The notes under the pieces are model-generated. The model saw only the letters and a list, made by a program, of their open reading frames with translations. It was not told the DNA's origin and searched no databases. Shown in pieces: positions 27,738 through 36,261 of a stretch of 64,000 nt of DNA (the first letter of the stretch is position 1; every line of letters starts with the position of its first letter). The stretch is from Synergistaceae bacterium. Lineage in GTDB: Bacteria > Synergistota > Synergistia > Synergistales > Aminobacteriaceae. The translations under genes and the position numbers were made by a program. The DNA lies in contig JAFRAH010000021.1 of the NCBI GenBank assembly GCA_017405525.1, positions 32,733 to 96,732 of the forward strand, read 5' to 3'.

Positions 27738-27762
27738 CCCCCGTCTCACTTGAAGGCGGGGG
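27738..27762. terminator. Convergent hairpin between livF and a glycosyltransferase gene
   Basis: A CCCCCG/CGGGGG stem with a 13-nt loop between the two convergent genes. T-runs on both sides are short (TGAATTTT on the plus strand), so termination may be partial. Confidence 0.5.
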
Positions 27763-28750
27763 TGAATTTTCTCGAACGCTCGATAATCTTCAACGCCAGC
27801 TTTGGCATGAAGGCAGTCATCAGTGCGGCTAACTTCTTGGGAAGTCCGGCATAGCTGAACATGAAGGATATTGCATCACGCTTAGTTATTCTCTTTGTGA
27901 GGTCTGAGAGTACCTCACTGCGCCCTGGACTATCGGGTGAAAGGCAGACATCACGAATCATCTTCATCGTGTTCTGTATGTAGTCGTAACGGAAATACCT
28001 AGAAAGCTCCGGCCATTGGTCGGGAAAATTTTTCTTCGCGCTCTCCTCGGCTATCCTGTACGAAGTGTAGTATTCCTCATGGCTTGACTTGTAGGTAGTG
28101 TGCATTATCGAGTCTTCCTGAAGTCTGTAGAAGTACAGTGAATTTTCGACAAAGGCCAAAGATTTCGCGGCACTGAAAACAGCAGGCATTGCCGCAAGAT
28201 CCTCCGAGATTATCCCAACAGTGTAGCGTATACCTTCACCTGCAGTGAATATACTCGTCTTGTAGAGCTTCATGCAGGCGGAACGTTCAACACCAAGAAA
28301 GGCCAGAGCTTCCTTGACTGCTTGTGTCGGCGTTACTGTCCTGAAATCATTAATGATCGAGCTCCCCAGCTTCTTCACGTCAACAGTGTAGAGGCAGCAA
28401 GATATATCTGCACCGCTTGCCTTCATGGTGGAGTATAGCTGCTCAAAGTATATATTCTGCACGTAGTCGTCGCTGTCAATGAAGGATATATATTCGCCGG
28501 TTGCAGACTCAATTCCTGCGTTCCTTGCCGAAGAAAGTCCGCCGTTGGTCTTGTGGATGACTCTTATGCGTCTGTCTTTCCGGGTCCATTCGTCGCACAT
28601 GGCCGGGCAATTATCAGGGGAGCCGTCATCTACAAGAATAATCTCAAGGTTTCTGTATGTCTGACCTGTAACGCTTTCAATGCACTCATCAAGATACTGT
28701 TCTACTTTGTATACCGGGATAACTACGGAAATGAGGGGATTGTCATTCAT
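27746..28750 (-). CDS. Glycosyltransferase family 2
   Basis: 334 residues of the GT-A fold: ISVVIPVYKVEQYLDECI at the N-terminus, DDGS (41-44), GLSSARNAGI and the metal-binding DSDD (92-95). The C-terminal ~120 residues are less conserved and helical. It transfers a sugar from a nucleotide donor, probably to a surface glycan or its lipid carrier. An AAAAGGAGG site precedes the ATG and an extended -10 lies upstream. It is a single-gene unit. Confidence 0.93.
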   Translation of the reverse strand: MNDNPLISVVIPVYKVEQYLDECIESVTGQTYRNLEIILVDDGSPDNCPAMCDEWTRKDRRIRVIHKTNGGLSSARNAGIESATGEYISFIDSDDYVQNIYFEQLYSTMKASGADISCCLYTVDVKKLGSSIINDFRTVTPTQAVKEALAFLGVERSACMKLYKTSIFTAGEGIRYTVGIISEDLAAMPAVFSAAKSLAFVENSLYFYRLQEDSIMHTTYKSSHEEYYTSYRIAEESAKKNFPDQWPELSRYFRYDYIQNTMKMIRDVCLSPDSPGRSEVLSDLTKRITKRDAISFMFSYAGLPKKLAALMTAFMPKLALKIIERSRKFTPAFK

Positions 28751-28782
28751 TCTTTGAGGCTTCCTCCTTTTATGGCAGGAAG

Positions 28783-28791
28783 ATTATATCA
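28783..28791 (-). promoter_or_regulatory. Extended -10 promoter of the GT2 gene
   Basis: TGATATAAT on the minus strand, 32 bp before the ATG. Confidence 0.6.
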
Positions 28792-28888
28792 TGCAGGAAG
28801 CCTTTATCCCCGCCACAACCTGAGGCATCGCAAAAACCACAAGGATTATCGACAGCAGCCAGTAATCCCCCCTTCCTTCATGGCCACG

Positions 28889-28897
28889 ATTATATCA
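28889..28897 (-). promoter_or_regulatory. Second minus-strand extended -10 upstream of the GT2 gene
   Basis: Another TGATATAAT, with an ATG only 7 nt after it that opens a very short frame (stop after 12 codons). It could be a distal promoter of the GT2 gene or drive a tiny leaderless reading frame. Confidence 0.4.
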
Positions 28898-28977
28898 GCC
28901 AGTCCAAAAATTCAGCTGTGCTAATATTAGTCTCATTCACAAAATTTTTGCATCAAGGAGGAATAATTACGCACGCA

Positions 28978-29862
28978 ATGAAAAATTCAATCCGAAAATT
29001 TTTCACTCTAGCCTCAGCATTAATCATGACAGAATGGAGAGCCGTAGCAACAATAATATTCGCAAGCTCCCTCCAAGCCTTCGCGGTAAACTACTTCACT
29101 CTTCACTACCATTTCCCTGACTTGGGGGTCTCTGGTATAGCCGTCCTCACTCACTACATTTTCGGCATCTCCCCCAACTGGGTCATACTCACCGGCAATA
29201 TTCTCTTAGTCCTCTGGGCACGGAAAGACCTCAACCTTCACTTCCTCGCCCTCACGATAACGGCAATACTCACATTCTCGACAGCCCTCTCAATTTTCGC
29301 GCTCTATCCCTTGCCGCTCCCTGACGACAAATTCATGGCCACCGTCATAACCGGCCTCATGAAGGGATTTGCGGGAGGACTCATGTTCAACGTAGGGGGC
29401 TCAGGCGGAGGAACTGACATTCTCGCCGTGGCACTGAGGAGGCGTTACGGGCTTGAGGTAGGACGCTTCACGATATTCATCAACCTCTTCATTCTGGGGC
29501 TCTCAATCGGTGTTGTAGGACTTGAGGCAGTGGTCTATGGAGCTGTCGGCCTCTACGTCAACGGCGTAACGATGGACAACGTTACCCGGAGCTTCGACAA
29601 ACGGAAACAGGCAATCATCATCACGAACATTCCCGACGAGGTCAGCGCGTTCATCAATTCACACGGAAGGGGAGTAACCCGCCTTGAGGGCAGGGGAGGA
29701 TACACCGGGCAGGTCAGGCCGGTTCTTATTACGTTGCTTGAGCCGAGGCAGGTCGTCCTGCTTAAACGCTTCCTGAAGGAAAATGACGACAGGGCGTTTG
29801 TCTCGATATGCGACGCTTCCGAAGTCTTGGGCCAGGGCTTCAAGAGCTGGAGGTCCTTGTGA
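28978..29862 (+). CDS. YitT-family membrane protein
   Basis: 294 residues from the ATG at 28978; AGGAGG at 28956-28961 is 16 nt away, longer than usual. The first ~200 residues hold five or so membrane helices with the family motif FNVGGSGGGTDILA. The last ~80 residues are the cytoplasmic DUF2179 domain (RKQAIIITNIPDEVSAFI, then RGGYTGQVRPVL). Function of the family is unknown. Its stop overlaps the NYN gene start (TGATG). Confidence 0.92.
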   Translation: MKNSIRKFFTLASALIMTEWRAVATIIFASSLQAFAVNYFTLHYHFPDLGVSGIAVLTHYIFGISPNWVILTGNILLVLWARKDLNLHFLALTITAILTFSTALSIFALYPLPLPDDKFMATVITGLMKGFAGGLMFNVGGSGGGTDILAVALRRRYGLEVGRFTIFINLFILGLSIGVVGLEAVVYGAVGLYVNGVTMDNVTRSFDKRKQAIIITNIPDEVSAFINSHGRGVTRLEGRGGYTGQVRPVLITLLEPRQVVLLKRFLKENDDRAFVSICDASEVLGQGFKSWRSL

Positions 29863-31343
29863 TGGGTGAACTGAGCATAGGCAGCCTTCTTGATGACGAG
29901 AAGAGAGCATCACTCCAGACATTCTCCGAGGATCTCCCGGCAAAGCAACAACAGGACTCCCCACGCTCAAAGCGTGATATTGTCTCACGGGTGGCCTACC
30001 TGATCGGGATTGACGGAAAATATTTCGGCATCGGGCAGGACGGGAACATTGCCCCACAGTTTCACCGCTCTGTGTATGACGAGATGAACACCGACAAAGA
30101 AGCCCGGATAGTCAGGAACTTGTGCCGCCTCAGAACGAAGTTGCAACGGAACTTCAAGGCTATCTGCGTTGAAATGAACTCTGACGTGAAGAACATTGAC
30201 TCAGTTCCCGACCTAGTCCCCCCTGACATATTGGGCTCACTTGAGGAGGACGGAATACCTTTCGTCAGGCCGAGACGGAGGCTCGAAGACTATATAGTTG
30301 ACGTTCACAATTACCTTCTGCCTCATGTCCCTAACTGCCAGAAATTTTTTCCCGACTGGATTAAGTGGCAGTACATCCGAAACCTCTTCTTCATCCTCAA
30401 AGGCAACACTGTCGACGGAAACAGGGAGGCCGCAAAACTGTACTATGAGTGCCGGGACTTGTTCCCCTACCAGTCGTTCATTAACTGGTATCCTGATGAG
30501 GGGGACGGAAATATCTTGCGTGATGATGCAAAGTTCCTCCCTATACTGTACGAACGAAACCGCGACAGATTCTATGACATGAGCAAGGTAACTGAAGCAG
30601 GAGATGCCGCCGTGAATGACCCCTCCGAATTTTTCGCGAAGGCCGGGAGAATACTTGTTGCCGTTGACTGCGAGAATGCCGACCCCTGCAAGGTCATCGG
30701 TATAATGAAGTCCCTTGAGGCTCAGGGGCTCATGGGGAAAATCTCGAAGATACTCCTCGTTGATGATGCTCACACGTCCTCACAGTGGCGGGCATTGAGA
30801 CGGAACGGAAACCTTCCGCTCGAATACTACATGACTGACAGGGTGAAGGAAGACAAATCAGCGGTAGACGTTGCATTGACCATCAAGTTTTACAGGGAGA
30901 TAGTGCTTGCCAAAATCATGGGTGAACCTTTTGATGCCGCAGTGATTGTGTCAAGCGACTGTGATTTCTGGCCGCTTATTGAGCTTACCCCGGAGGTGAA
31001 ATTCTTGGTGATGCTTGAGTATGATAACTGCTCTCAGGCATATTACCAGAGACTGCAAAATAATAATGTTCCGTTCTTCTACATTGACGAGTACTTCAGG
31101 GCAGGAAACCTTGAGATCAAGACCGAGATAGTTCTTCAGGAGGTGATACGTGAGATTGAGGAGGGATATTTGAGCAAGATAAATATATTCTCGATACTGA
31201 ACAGGGCACTGAATAAACTTGACCTGAGAATGAACGAGAGCGAGGCCACAAGTTTCTACGAGAAATATATAGCGTTTATGAACATAACCTTTGCGAAGAA
31301 CGGGAGCGCAATACTTCAGAACAAGCCCGAACTTAAGGAATGA
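29862..31343 (+). CDS. NYN-domain (PIN-like) putative RNase
   Basis: 494 residues from the ATG at 29862, GGAGG 9 nt upstream. The N-terminal ~260 residues are unrecognised, mostly helical. Residues 263-~405 are a NYN domain with acidic positions expected for metal-dependent RNA cleavage: D269 and E271 (VAVDCEN), D331 and D336 (DKSAVDVALT), D366 and D368 (SSDCDFWPLI). A ~75-residue helical tail follows (VLQEVIREIEEGYL). It overlaps the YitT gene, so the two are co-translated. RNA target unknown. Confidence 0.88.
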   Translation: MGELSIGSLLDDEKRASLQTFSEDLPAKQQQDSPRSKRDIVSRVAYLIGIDGKYFGIGQDGNIAPQFHRSVYDEMNTDKEARIVRNLCRLRTKLQRNFKAICVEMNSDVKNIDSVPDLVPPDILGSLEEDGIPFVRPRRRLEDYIVDVHNYLLPHVPNCQKFFPDWIKWQYIRNLFFILKGNTVDGNREAAKLYYECRDLFPYQSFINWYPDEGDGNILRDDAKFLPILYERNRDRFYDMSKVTEAGDAAVNDPSEFFAKAGRILVAVDCENADPCKVIGIMKSLEAQGLMGKISKILLVDDAHTSSQWRALRRNGNLPLEYYMTDRVKEDKSAVDVALTIKFYREIVLAKIMGEPFDAAVIVSSDCDFWPLIELTPEVKFLVMLEYDNCSQAYYQRLQNNNVPFFYIDEYFRAGNLEIKTEIVLQEVIREIEEGYLSKINIFSILNRALNKLDLRMNESEATSFYEKYIAFMNITFAKNGSAILQNKPELKE

Positions 31344-31358
31344 TTGAAGGATGAATAA

Positions 31359-31395
31359 AGCCCCTCTGTGAGAGATTCAGGGGGGCTATTTTTTT
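31359..31395 (+). terminator. Terminator after the NYN gene
   Basis: A 10-bp stem (AGCCCCTCTG / CAGGGGGGCT), 9-nt loop, then A and seven T. It overlaps the last codons of the convergent secreted-protein gene. Confidence 0.88.
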
Positions 31396-31958
31396 GCGGC
31401 ACTACAGGTAACATCAAATCTGTATATCTCATCGGGATAGTTCTCGTTCGGTATGGTAGTACCCTCCCAGCGGATAAGTGCATTCCTTCCGTTCATGAAT
31501 GTGAGGGTGATTTTGTCCTCCCCGTCCATGAACTCGGTGCTGAATGTCCACGAGTTATTGCTGTCCTTCTTGAGGTCATAGGGTACGGCGTATTCCCAGC
31601 TTCTCTCGCAGACTATCTCCCCGCGAATGTCGGTTATTGTCCCGGTGAAGATGACATCAGCGCGACCTTCCCCCTCACTCTCGGAGTACCTGACGCTCTC
31701 GATGGTCATAACCACGTCGTCAGCATTCAGTGAGACATCAACGCCCGGCTGTCTTGGGTCAGTGCCTGTGCCGTTGCCTGAGCTTGCCAACCTCCACACA
31801 CCTACGAGGGCATTTATCCCGGAAGGTGCCTGTGATTCTGCCGGGGGGTTGGCGGGTTTCTTGGATCTTGCTTTTTTCTTTGCTGCCTCAGAACTTGGGC
31901 ATTGGACAACTAGGAGTGCCAGCAATATGACGGCAATAATCTTCATGGAAAGTTTCAT
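31386..31958 (-). CDS. Small secreted protein, lipocalin-like
   Basis: 190 residues from the ATG at 31958, where a signal peptide starts (MKLSMKIIAVILLALLVVQC, cleavage near SEAA/KK). Longer readings to 32087 would run over the neighbouring promoter. After a Lys/Pro linker the mature domain begins ALVGVWRLASSGNG and alternates beta strands (DVIFTGTITDIRGEI, KITLTFMNGRNALI), the pattern of small lipocalin-like domains. A Cys lies in the hydrophobic core end but the lipobox is poor. Function unknown. Confidence 0.72.
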   Translation of the reverse strand: MKLSMKIIAVILLALLVVQCPSSEAAKKKARSKKPANPPAESQAPSGINALVGVWRLASSGNGTGTDPRQPGVDVSLNADDVVMTIESVRYSESEGEGRADVIFTGTITDIRGEIVCERSWEYAVPYDLKKDSNNSWTFSTEFMDGEDKITLTFMNGRNALIRWEGTTIPNENYPDEIYRFDVTCSAAKK

Positions 31959-32004
31959 TGATGCATCTCTTCTTTCAGAGGGATAAATTATTGTAGCACA
32001 GTAC

Positions 32005-32013
32005 TGATATAAT
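32005..32013 (+). promoter_or_regulatory. Extended -10 promoter of the reductase gene
   Basis: TGATATAAT followed 10 nt later by AAAGGAGG and the ATG at 32036. Confidence 0.65.
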
Positions 32014-32035
32014 ATCGGCCAAAGGAGGACTGACA

Positions 32036-32596
32036 ATGACAAAAATTTTAGTGGTCTCAGGACACACTGACCTTCAGAAAAATTCATTCGCCAACAAGAT
32101 AATACTTGACCGACTCAGCGAGATAATGCCTGAAGCTGAATATGTATACCTCGACACAGAATATCCCGGCTGGACGTTCAACGTTGAGCGTGAACAGGAG
32201 AGGCTAAAGAGTGCTGACGTGATAGTGATGCAGTTCCCATTCTTCTGGTATGGTGTCCCGTCAATCATGCACAAGTGGATGGAAGAGGTATTTGTTCACG
32301 GGTTCTCTCACGGCTCGAAGGGTAAGGCACTCGTGGGGAAGAAGCTCCTTGTGTCGTTCACGTCGGGAGCACCTGAAGAGATGTACCAGACTGGAGGAGT
32401 TCAGGGGTATCCTGTTGATGACTTCCTGACACCGTTAAAGCAGTTCGCGAGGGCCTGCGGTATGGAGTGGACGGGGTATGTCTACAGCGGTGGGCTGTCC
32501 TACGCAAGCCGACATGATGACGAGAAGTTGAGGCAGATGAAGGAGAAGGCACTACTTCATGCTGAGAGAGTGGCGGAGAAGGTAAGATCACTATGA
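32036..32596 (+). CDS. NAD(P)H-dependent oxidoreductase, flavodoxin-like fold
   Basis: 186 residues of the NQO1/KefF/YwrO family: ILVVSGHTDLQKNSFANK at the N-terminus for FMN phosphate binding, FPFFWYGVPSIMHKWMEEV for the isoalloxazine loop, and SFTSGAPEEMYQ. It would reduce quinones or similar electrophiles. AAAGGAGG supports the start. Its TGA overlaps an ATG at 32593 that leads into the next gene's region. Confidence 0.92.
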   Translation: MTKILVVSGHTDLQKNSFANKIILDRLSEIMPEAEYVYLDTEYPGWTFNVEREQERLKSADVIVMQFPFFWYGVPSIMHKWMEEVFVHGFSHGSKGKALVGKKLLVSFTSGAPEEMYQTGGVQGYPVDDFLTPLKQFARACGMEWTGYVYSGGLSYASRHDDEKLRQMKEKALLHAERVAEKVRSL

Positions 32597-33689
32597 AGAT
32601 GGTTGACAAAAGCGAAAACGCCTGCATAATGGCTCAGGGCTCAGGGTGTTCTTTTGGCCCAAATCAAGCCTTAACCAGTACATAGCACTGATGCAGGAGG
32701 CAGTGAGAGCTACAGGATATGAGCTATACAACGGTAGGGCAATATACGCACTGTTCAGGTGCAGGGTATTCCACTTCAATTGGTTTGAGTACGTTGGTGG
32801 AAGTAGCCGCCTCAAGAGAATAATGCGTTTCATCATGAAGATTCTTGTTTTGCCACTCCTCAAGGTTTCAGGGAAAAAGATTATCTTCACCTTCCACAAC
32901 AAGATGCCTCATGAAAGCACAAAGCTGCCCCTGTTCCCCAAAGTACTCATGAACTGGTTCTTCAGGCACGCCAACGGAATCGTGATACATTGCACACAAA
33001 GCATCCCGGCGGCAAAGTCCATCTTTCCCGGCATCGACACCTCCAGAATGTTCTATGTCCCTCACCCGAACTATACGACAGCGTACCATGACACTGAACA
33101 CTACAGCCACTACACCAAGAAGCCCGGCGAAATCGTCCTTACGTTCATAGGTGCGCTGTGTCCCTACAAGTGCCTCGAAGTTCTCATAGAGTCCGCAAAA
33201 AAGCTCTCAGATGTCCGGGATATTCACTTCCTCATCTGCGGGAATGGCAGCCCTGAATACATCGACAAGCTCCGCTCACTCTCAGATGGAAGCAATATCA
33301 CACTTGATGCCAGGTTCATTGAAGACGGAGAAATACCCTCCCTAATGGCCATGTCAGATGCCGTACTCCTGCCCTACAGGACAATATCGGAGCTCAATTC
33401 GGGAGCGTCATACCTTGCCTTCTCGTTCGGGAAAACCATAATCGGCACAAGGACAGGGACAACTAGCGACATTGACGACCAGAGCCTGCTTTACTGTTAC
33501 GACTACACCGAAGACGAGGACAAGCACGTTTCACGCCTGAAGGATGCCATCATGAAGTTTTACGCTGACTTCAAGAATGATGAAGCCTCAGTGAAGCGTA
33601 AAGGTGAGGCTCTCAGGGAAATAATGATACAGAAGCATTCAGTGGAAGAGACAGCAAAGGCACTCCGAAAAATTTACAGTATAGAATAA
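32593..33689 (+). CDS. Glycosyltransferase (GT-B, family 4-like), possibly frameshifted at its start
   Basis: The main frame (from GTG 32646, 347 residues) has an N-terminus VFFWPKSSLNQYIALM, the donor-site segment FIGALCPYKCLEVLIES, CGNGSPEYI, and the E-x7-like region VLLPYRTISELNSGASY. An ATG at 32593 overlaps the reductase stop and has AAGG 10 nt upstream, but its frame closes after 30 codons. The two frames would join if the 7-bp repeat GGCTCAG at 32631-32644 had three copies instead of two. Initiation at GTG 32646 would avoid the problem, but its ribosome site is weak. The product is probably a cytoplasmic glycan enzyme. Confidence 0.8.
32631..32644 (+). repeat. 7-bp tandem repeat at the glycosyltransferase start
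   Basis: Two direct copies of GGCTCAG plus a partial third (GG). One added copy would bring the coupled ATG at 32593 into the glycosyltransferase frame. Confidence 0.7.
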
Positions 33690-33694
33690 ATTTT

Positions 33695-33730
33695 ATCCTC
33701 CTGTCTGAAACAGGCAGGGGATTTTTTTTT
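33695..33730 (+). terminator. Terminator after the glycosyltransferase
   Basis: A 12-bp stem with one bulged T (ATCC plus CCTGTCTG against CAGGCAGG plus GGAT), loop AAA, then nine T. Very strong. Confidence 0.93.
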
Positions 33731-33754
33731 GCCTGCTGTAAAATATATCCCATC

Positions 33755-34486
33755 ATGAAAAATATTAACTTGATGAGAATTTACCAGCGTCTTTGTGATG
33801 AGGCAGGAAGGCTCAAATTTTCATGGCCGGTTGCATTCTGGTACAACCCCCTAGAATATGCTTGGGACGGTTTCACACAGTACATGAACTACTCCGGCGG
33901 GAGCAAGCGCGTCATCTTCCTCGGAATGAACCCCGGCCCATGGGGAATGGCTCAGACAGGTATACCCTTCGGCGAGGTCAATGCTGTCCGTGATTTTCTC
34001 GGCATCTCCACTATACGCATCTTCACCCCCGGAAATGAGCACGTCTCCTACCCGGTCAGAGGTCTCGAATGCGGAAGGTCTGAGGTCAGCGGCAGGAGGC
34101 TATGGGGATTGTTCCGCGAAAAATTCGGGACGGCTGAGAACTTCTTCACAGATCACCTCGTCCTGAACTACTGCCCCCTTCTCTTCATTGGCAGGACGGA
34201 CAAGGGCAGCCTCCGAAACATGACACCCGACAAGTTAGCCCCCTCAGAACGTGAACATCTCTGCGAGCTCTGCGACTCAGCACTCATTGACGCAATTGAC
34301 ACTCTCAAACCTGAGCACGTCGTAGGCATTGGCAGCTTCGCATACCAGCGGGCAAAGACCGCCTTAATCGCACAAAGAGTAACCATCACGAAAATACTTC
34401 ACCCAAGCCCCGCTAATCCCCAAGCAAATCAGGACTGGGCAGGTAAAGTTACCCGTCAGCTAATCACGTCAGGAGTGTGGCAATGA
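33755..34486 (+). CDS. SMUG1-type uracil-DNA glycosylase
   Basis: 243 residues. Residues 57-74 carry the water-activating and uracil-pocket motif GMNPGPWGMAQTGIPFGE, and H216 opens the second motif HPSPANPQAN; both match the single-strand-selective monofunctional uracil glycosylase family rather than Ung. It removes uracil and oxidised pyrimidines from DNA. SMUG1 is common in animals and sporadic in bacteria. The ATG overlaps no obvious ribosome site, and the acylphosphatase start overlaps its stop. Confidence 0.92.
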   Translation: MKNINLMRIYQRLCDEAGRLKFSWPVAFWYNPLEYAWDGFTQYMNYSGGSKRVIFLGMNPGPWGMAQTGIPFGEVNAVRDFLGISTIRIFTPGNEHVSYPVRGLECGRSEVSGRRLWGLFREKFGTAENFFTDHLVLNYCPLLFIGRTDKGSLRNMTPDKLAPSEREHLCELCDSALIDAIDTLKPEHVVGIGSFAYQRAKTALIAQRVTITKILHPSPANPQANQDWAGKVTRQLITSGVWQ

Positions 34487-34779
34487 GTTACGAGGACAAG
34501 AGCAAGTTCATACGCGTAAGGGCAATAATCTCCGGCCATGTCCAGCATGTAGGCTTCCGTTACTGGGCATGTGAACACGCTGAAAGACTGGGCTTAACCG
34601 GGACGGTCGAGAACTTGCCTGACGGAAGGGTTGAGGCAGTCTTTCAGGGTCCTCCTGAGATGGTCAACGAGATGAAGGAAAGATTACGGCGCGGCCCATC
34701 AATGGCAGCAGTGAGGCAGGTCATCTTTTACCGCGAAAGAGTGAAGGATGACGAAACTTATTTCGGCCCCGTGTATTAA
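34483..34779 (+). CDS. acyP: Acylphosphatase
   Basis: 98 residues from the ATG at 34483, which overlaps the glycosylase stop (ATGA) and has GGAGTG upstream. The catalytic Arg26 (GHVQHVGFRYW) and Asn44 (VENLPDG) are in place. It hydrolyses carboxyl-phosphate bonds such as acetyl or carbamoyl phosphate. Confidence 0.95.
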   Translation: MSYEDKSKFIRVRAIISGHVQHVGFRYWACEHAERLGLTGTVENLPDGRVEAVFQGPPEMVNEMKERLRRGPSMAAVRQVIFYRERVKDDETYFGPVY

Positions 34780-34823
34780 GTTGTGCTGTGTGTATGTTAT
34801 TATTTCGTTGAGGTGAAAATTTC

Positions 34824-35585
34824 TTGAACGACATAAAACGCATACTCCATGAGCTGCGCGAAAATAATATAACTGTCGAGGAGGCATACCTGAAACTCAG
34901 GGAACAGCCATTCGAGGACATAGGTTATGCCAAAGTTGACCTTCACAGGAAAATTCGGCAGGGGGTCTCTGAGGTAATCTACGGAGCAGGCAAGACACCT
35001 TCACAGATTGCCGGAATAATAGACGTAATGAAATCCCACAACCAGAAGACCATACTCATAACGAGGCTATCACCTGAGAGCGCGGACGAGCTGATACGTT
35101 CGGGGCTCAGCATAGACTACCACCCTGACGCACACGCCGGAATTTACGGGGCAATCCCTGAGCCTGAAGGCCGGAGCTTCATCTTGGTAGCTACTGGCGG
35201 GACGAGTGATATTCCAGTGGCTGAGGAGGCAGCATTAACGGCTGAGGTTCTCGGCAACCGGGTAAAGCGTCTCTATGATGTCGGGGTTGCCGGGCTTCAC
35301 CGTGTATTGTCGCACGTTGATGATGTCATGGCCGCAAGTGTTGTTGTTGCCGTCGCAGGAATGGAGGGGGCACTCGCCAGCGTCTTGGGCGGGCTCGCTG
35401 ACTGCCCGGTTATCGCAGTCCCTACGAGTGTGGGCTATGGTGCATCATTCGGCGGGGTAAGTGCACTCCTAGCTATGCTCAATTCATGCGCAAGCGGTGT
35501 TAGTGTCGTGAACATAGATAACGGATTCGGAGCAGGATATTTAGCCTCAATGATAAACAGGATAAGGACAGAAGGGGAGAAATAG
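34824..35585 (+). CDS. larB: Nickel-pincer cofactor biosynthesis protein LarB
   Basis: 253 residues: an N-terminal helical part (ILHELRENNITVEEAYLKL), then the AIR-carboxylase-like fold with ATGGTSDIPVAEEAA, DVGVAGLHRVL and PTSVGYGASFGG, ending with GFGAGYLASMI. LarB carboxylates nicotinic acid adenine dinucleotide in the pathway to the lactate racemase nickel cofactor. The start is a TTG at 34824 behind GAGGTGA. No larC, larE or larA gene is in the window, so it is an orphan here. Confidence 0.93.
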   Translation: MNDIKRILHELRENNITVEEAYLKLREQPFEDIGYAKVDLHRKIRQGVSEVIYGAGKTPSQIAGIIDVMKSHNQKTILITRLSPESADELIRSGLSIDYHPDAHAGIYGAIPEPEGRSFILVATGGTSDIPVAEEAALTAEVLGNRVKRLYDVGVAGLHRVLSHVDDVMAASVVVAVAGMEGALASVLGGLADCPVIAVPTSVGYGASFGGVSALLAMLNSCASGVSVVNIDNGFGAGYLASMINRIRTEGEK

Positions 35586-35592
35586 GCCGAGA

Positions 35593-36261
35593 ATGAAGAG
35601 ACTGGTTATTGCATTGATGATGATGCTTCTTTCGTGTCCGTCAATTACGGCGGAGGAATACGACATTTCGGGTCTGTGGTACATCAGGGGCACAGGTTTT
35701 GCGGAGAAGAGTTTTGTACGTATAAGCATGGAGCTAATAGGGGACATGACGCTTACGACAAGCAAGGTTTCAGAACTGAGCGGCGACATAATCAACGTAC
35801 TGAGCGAGGACGCAGAGACCCTCATAAGCCGGGACAATCTGGACGAAAAACTTAATGCCCTCACTGGCTACGAGATAAACCTGAAGATTAACGCCATGAC
35901 TAACGCCGGGTTTGACATCCGGGCATGGAGCGACCACCTTCCCAACTACATACGCATTCCCATAATTTTCCCGGAACTCAGGCCGACCCTGAGCAAGCCC
36001 TTCACGCTCCCTGCAGTGAGCAAGGACGGGTTGAGCTATCAGGTAACGTTCACATCAACAACATCCGGGAAAGTCAGGATAAGGGGATACGTTGACTTTG
36101 ACGTTGTGGGGAGCACCGAGATAAATTCTGACTGCGAGATATGGAAGAGCGGTACTCAAGAGCCCGGCACAGATGAAGAGACAAAGAGCGGCTGTAATTC
36201 CGGGATTGGTATACTTGCCGCAATATTATCACTGGGGGTGTGCATGATTGTTCGGCACTGA
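35593..36261 (+). CDS. Secreted protein with Synergistota-like C-terminal sorting tail
   Basis: 222 residues. The signal peptide is MKRLVIALMMMLLSCPSITA, with cleavage before EEYD. The mature part starts DISGLWYIRGTG and is beta-rich with no known catalytic motif. The last ~25 residues read SGCNSGIGILAAILSL then a short basic end: a small-residue Cys-Gly motif, a hydrophobic span and Arg/His. This matches the general layout of the Synerg-CTERM tail known from this phylum. The last 14 bp overlap the mreB start. Confidence 0.78.
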   Translation: MKRLVIALMMMLLSCPSITAEEYDISGLWYIRGTGFAEKSFVRISMELIGDMTLTTSKVSELSGDIINVLSEDAETLISRDNLDEKLNALTGYEINLKINAMTNAGFDIRAWSDHLPNYIRIPIIFPELRPTLSKPFTLPAVSKDGLSYQVTFTSTTSGKVRIRGYVDFDVVGSTEINSDCEIWKSGTQEPGTDEETKSGCNSGIGILAAILSLGVCMIVRH

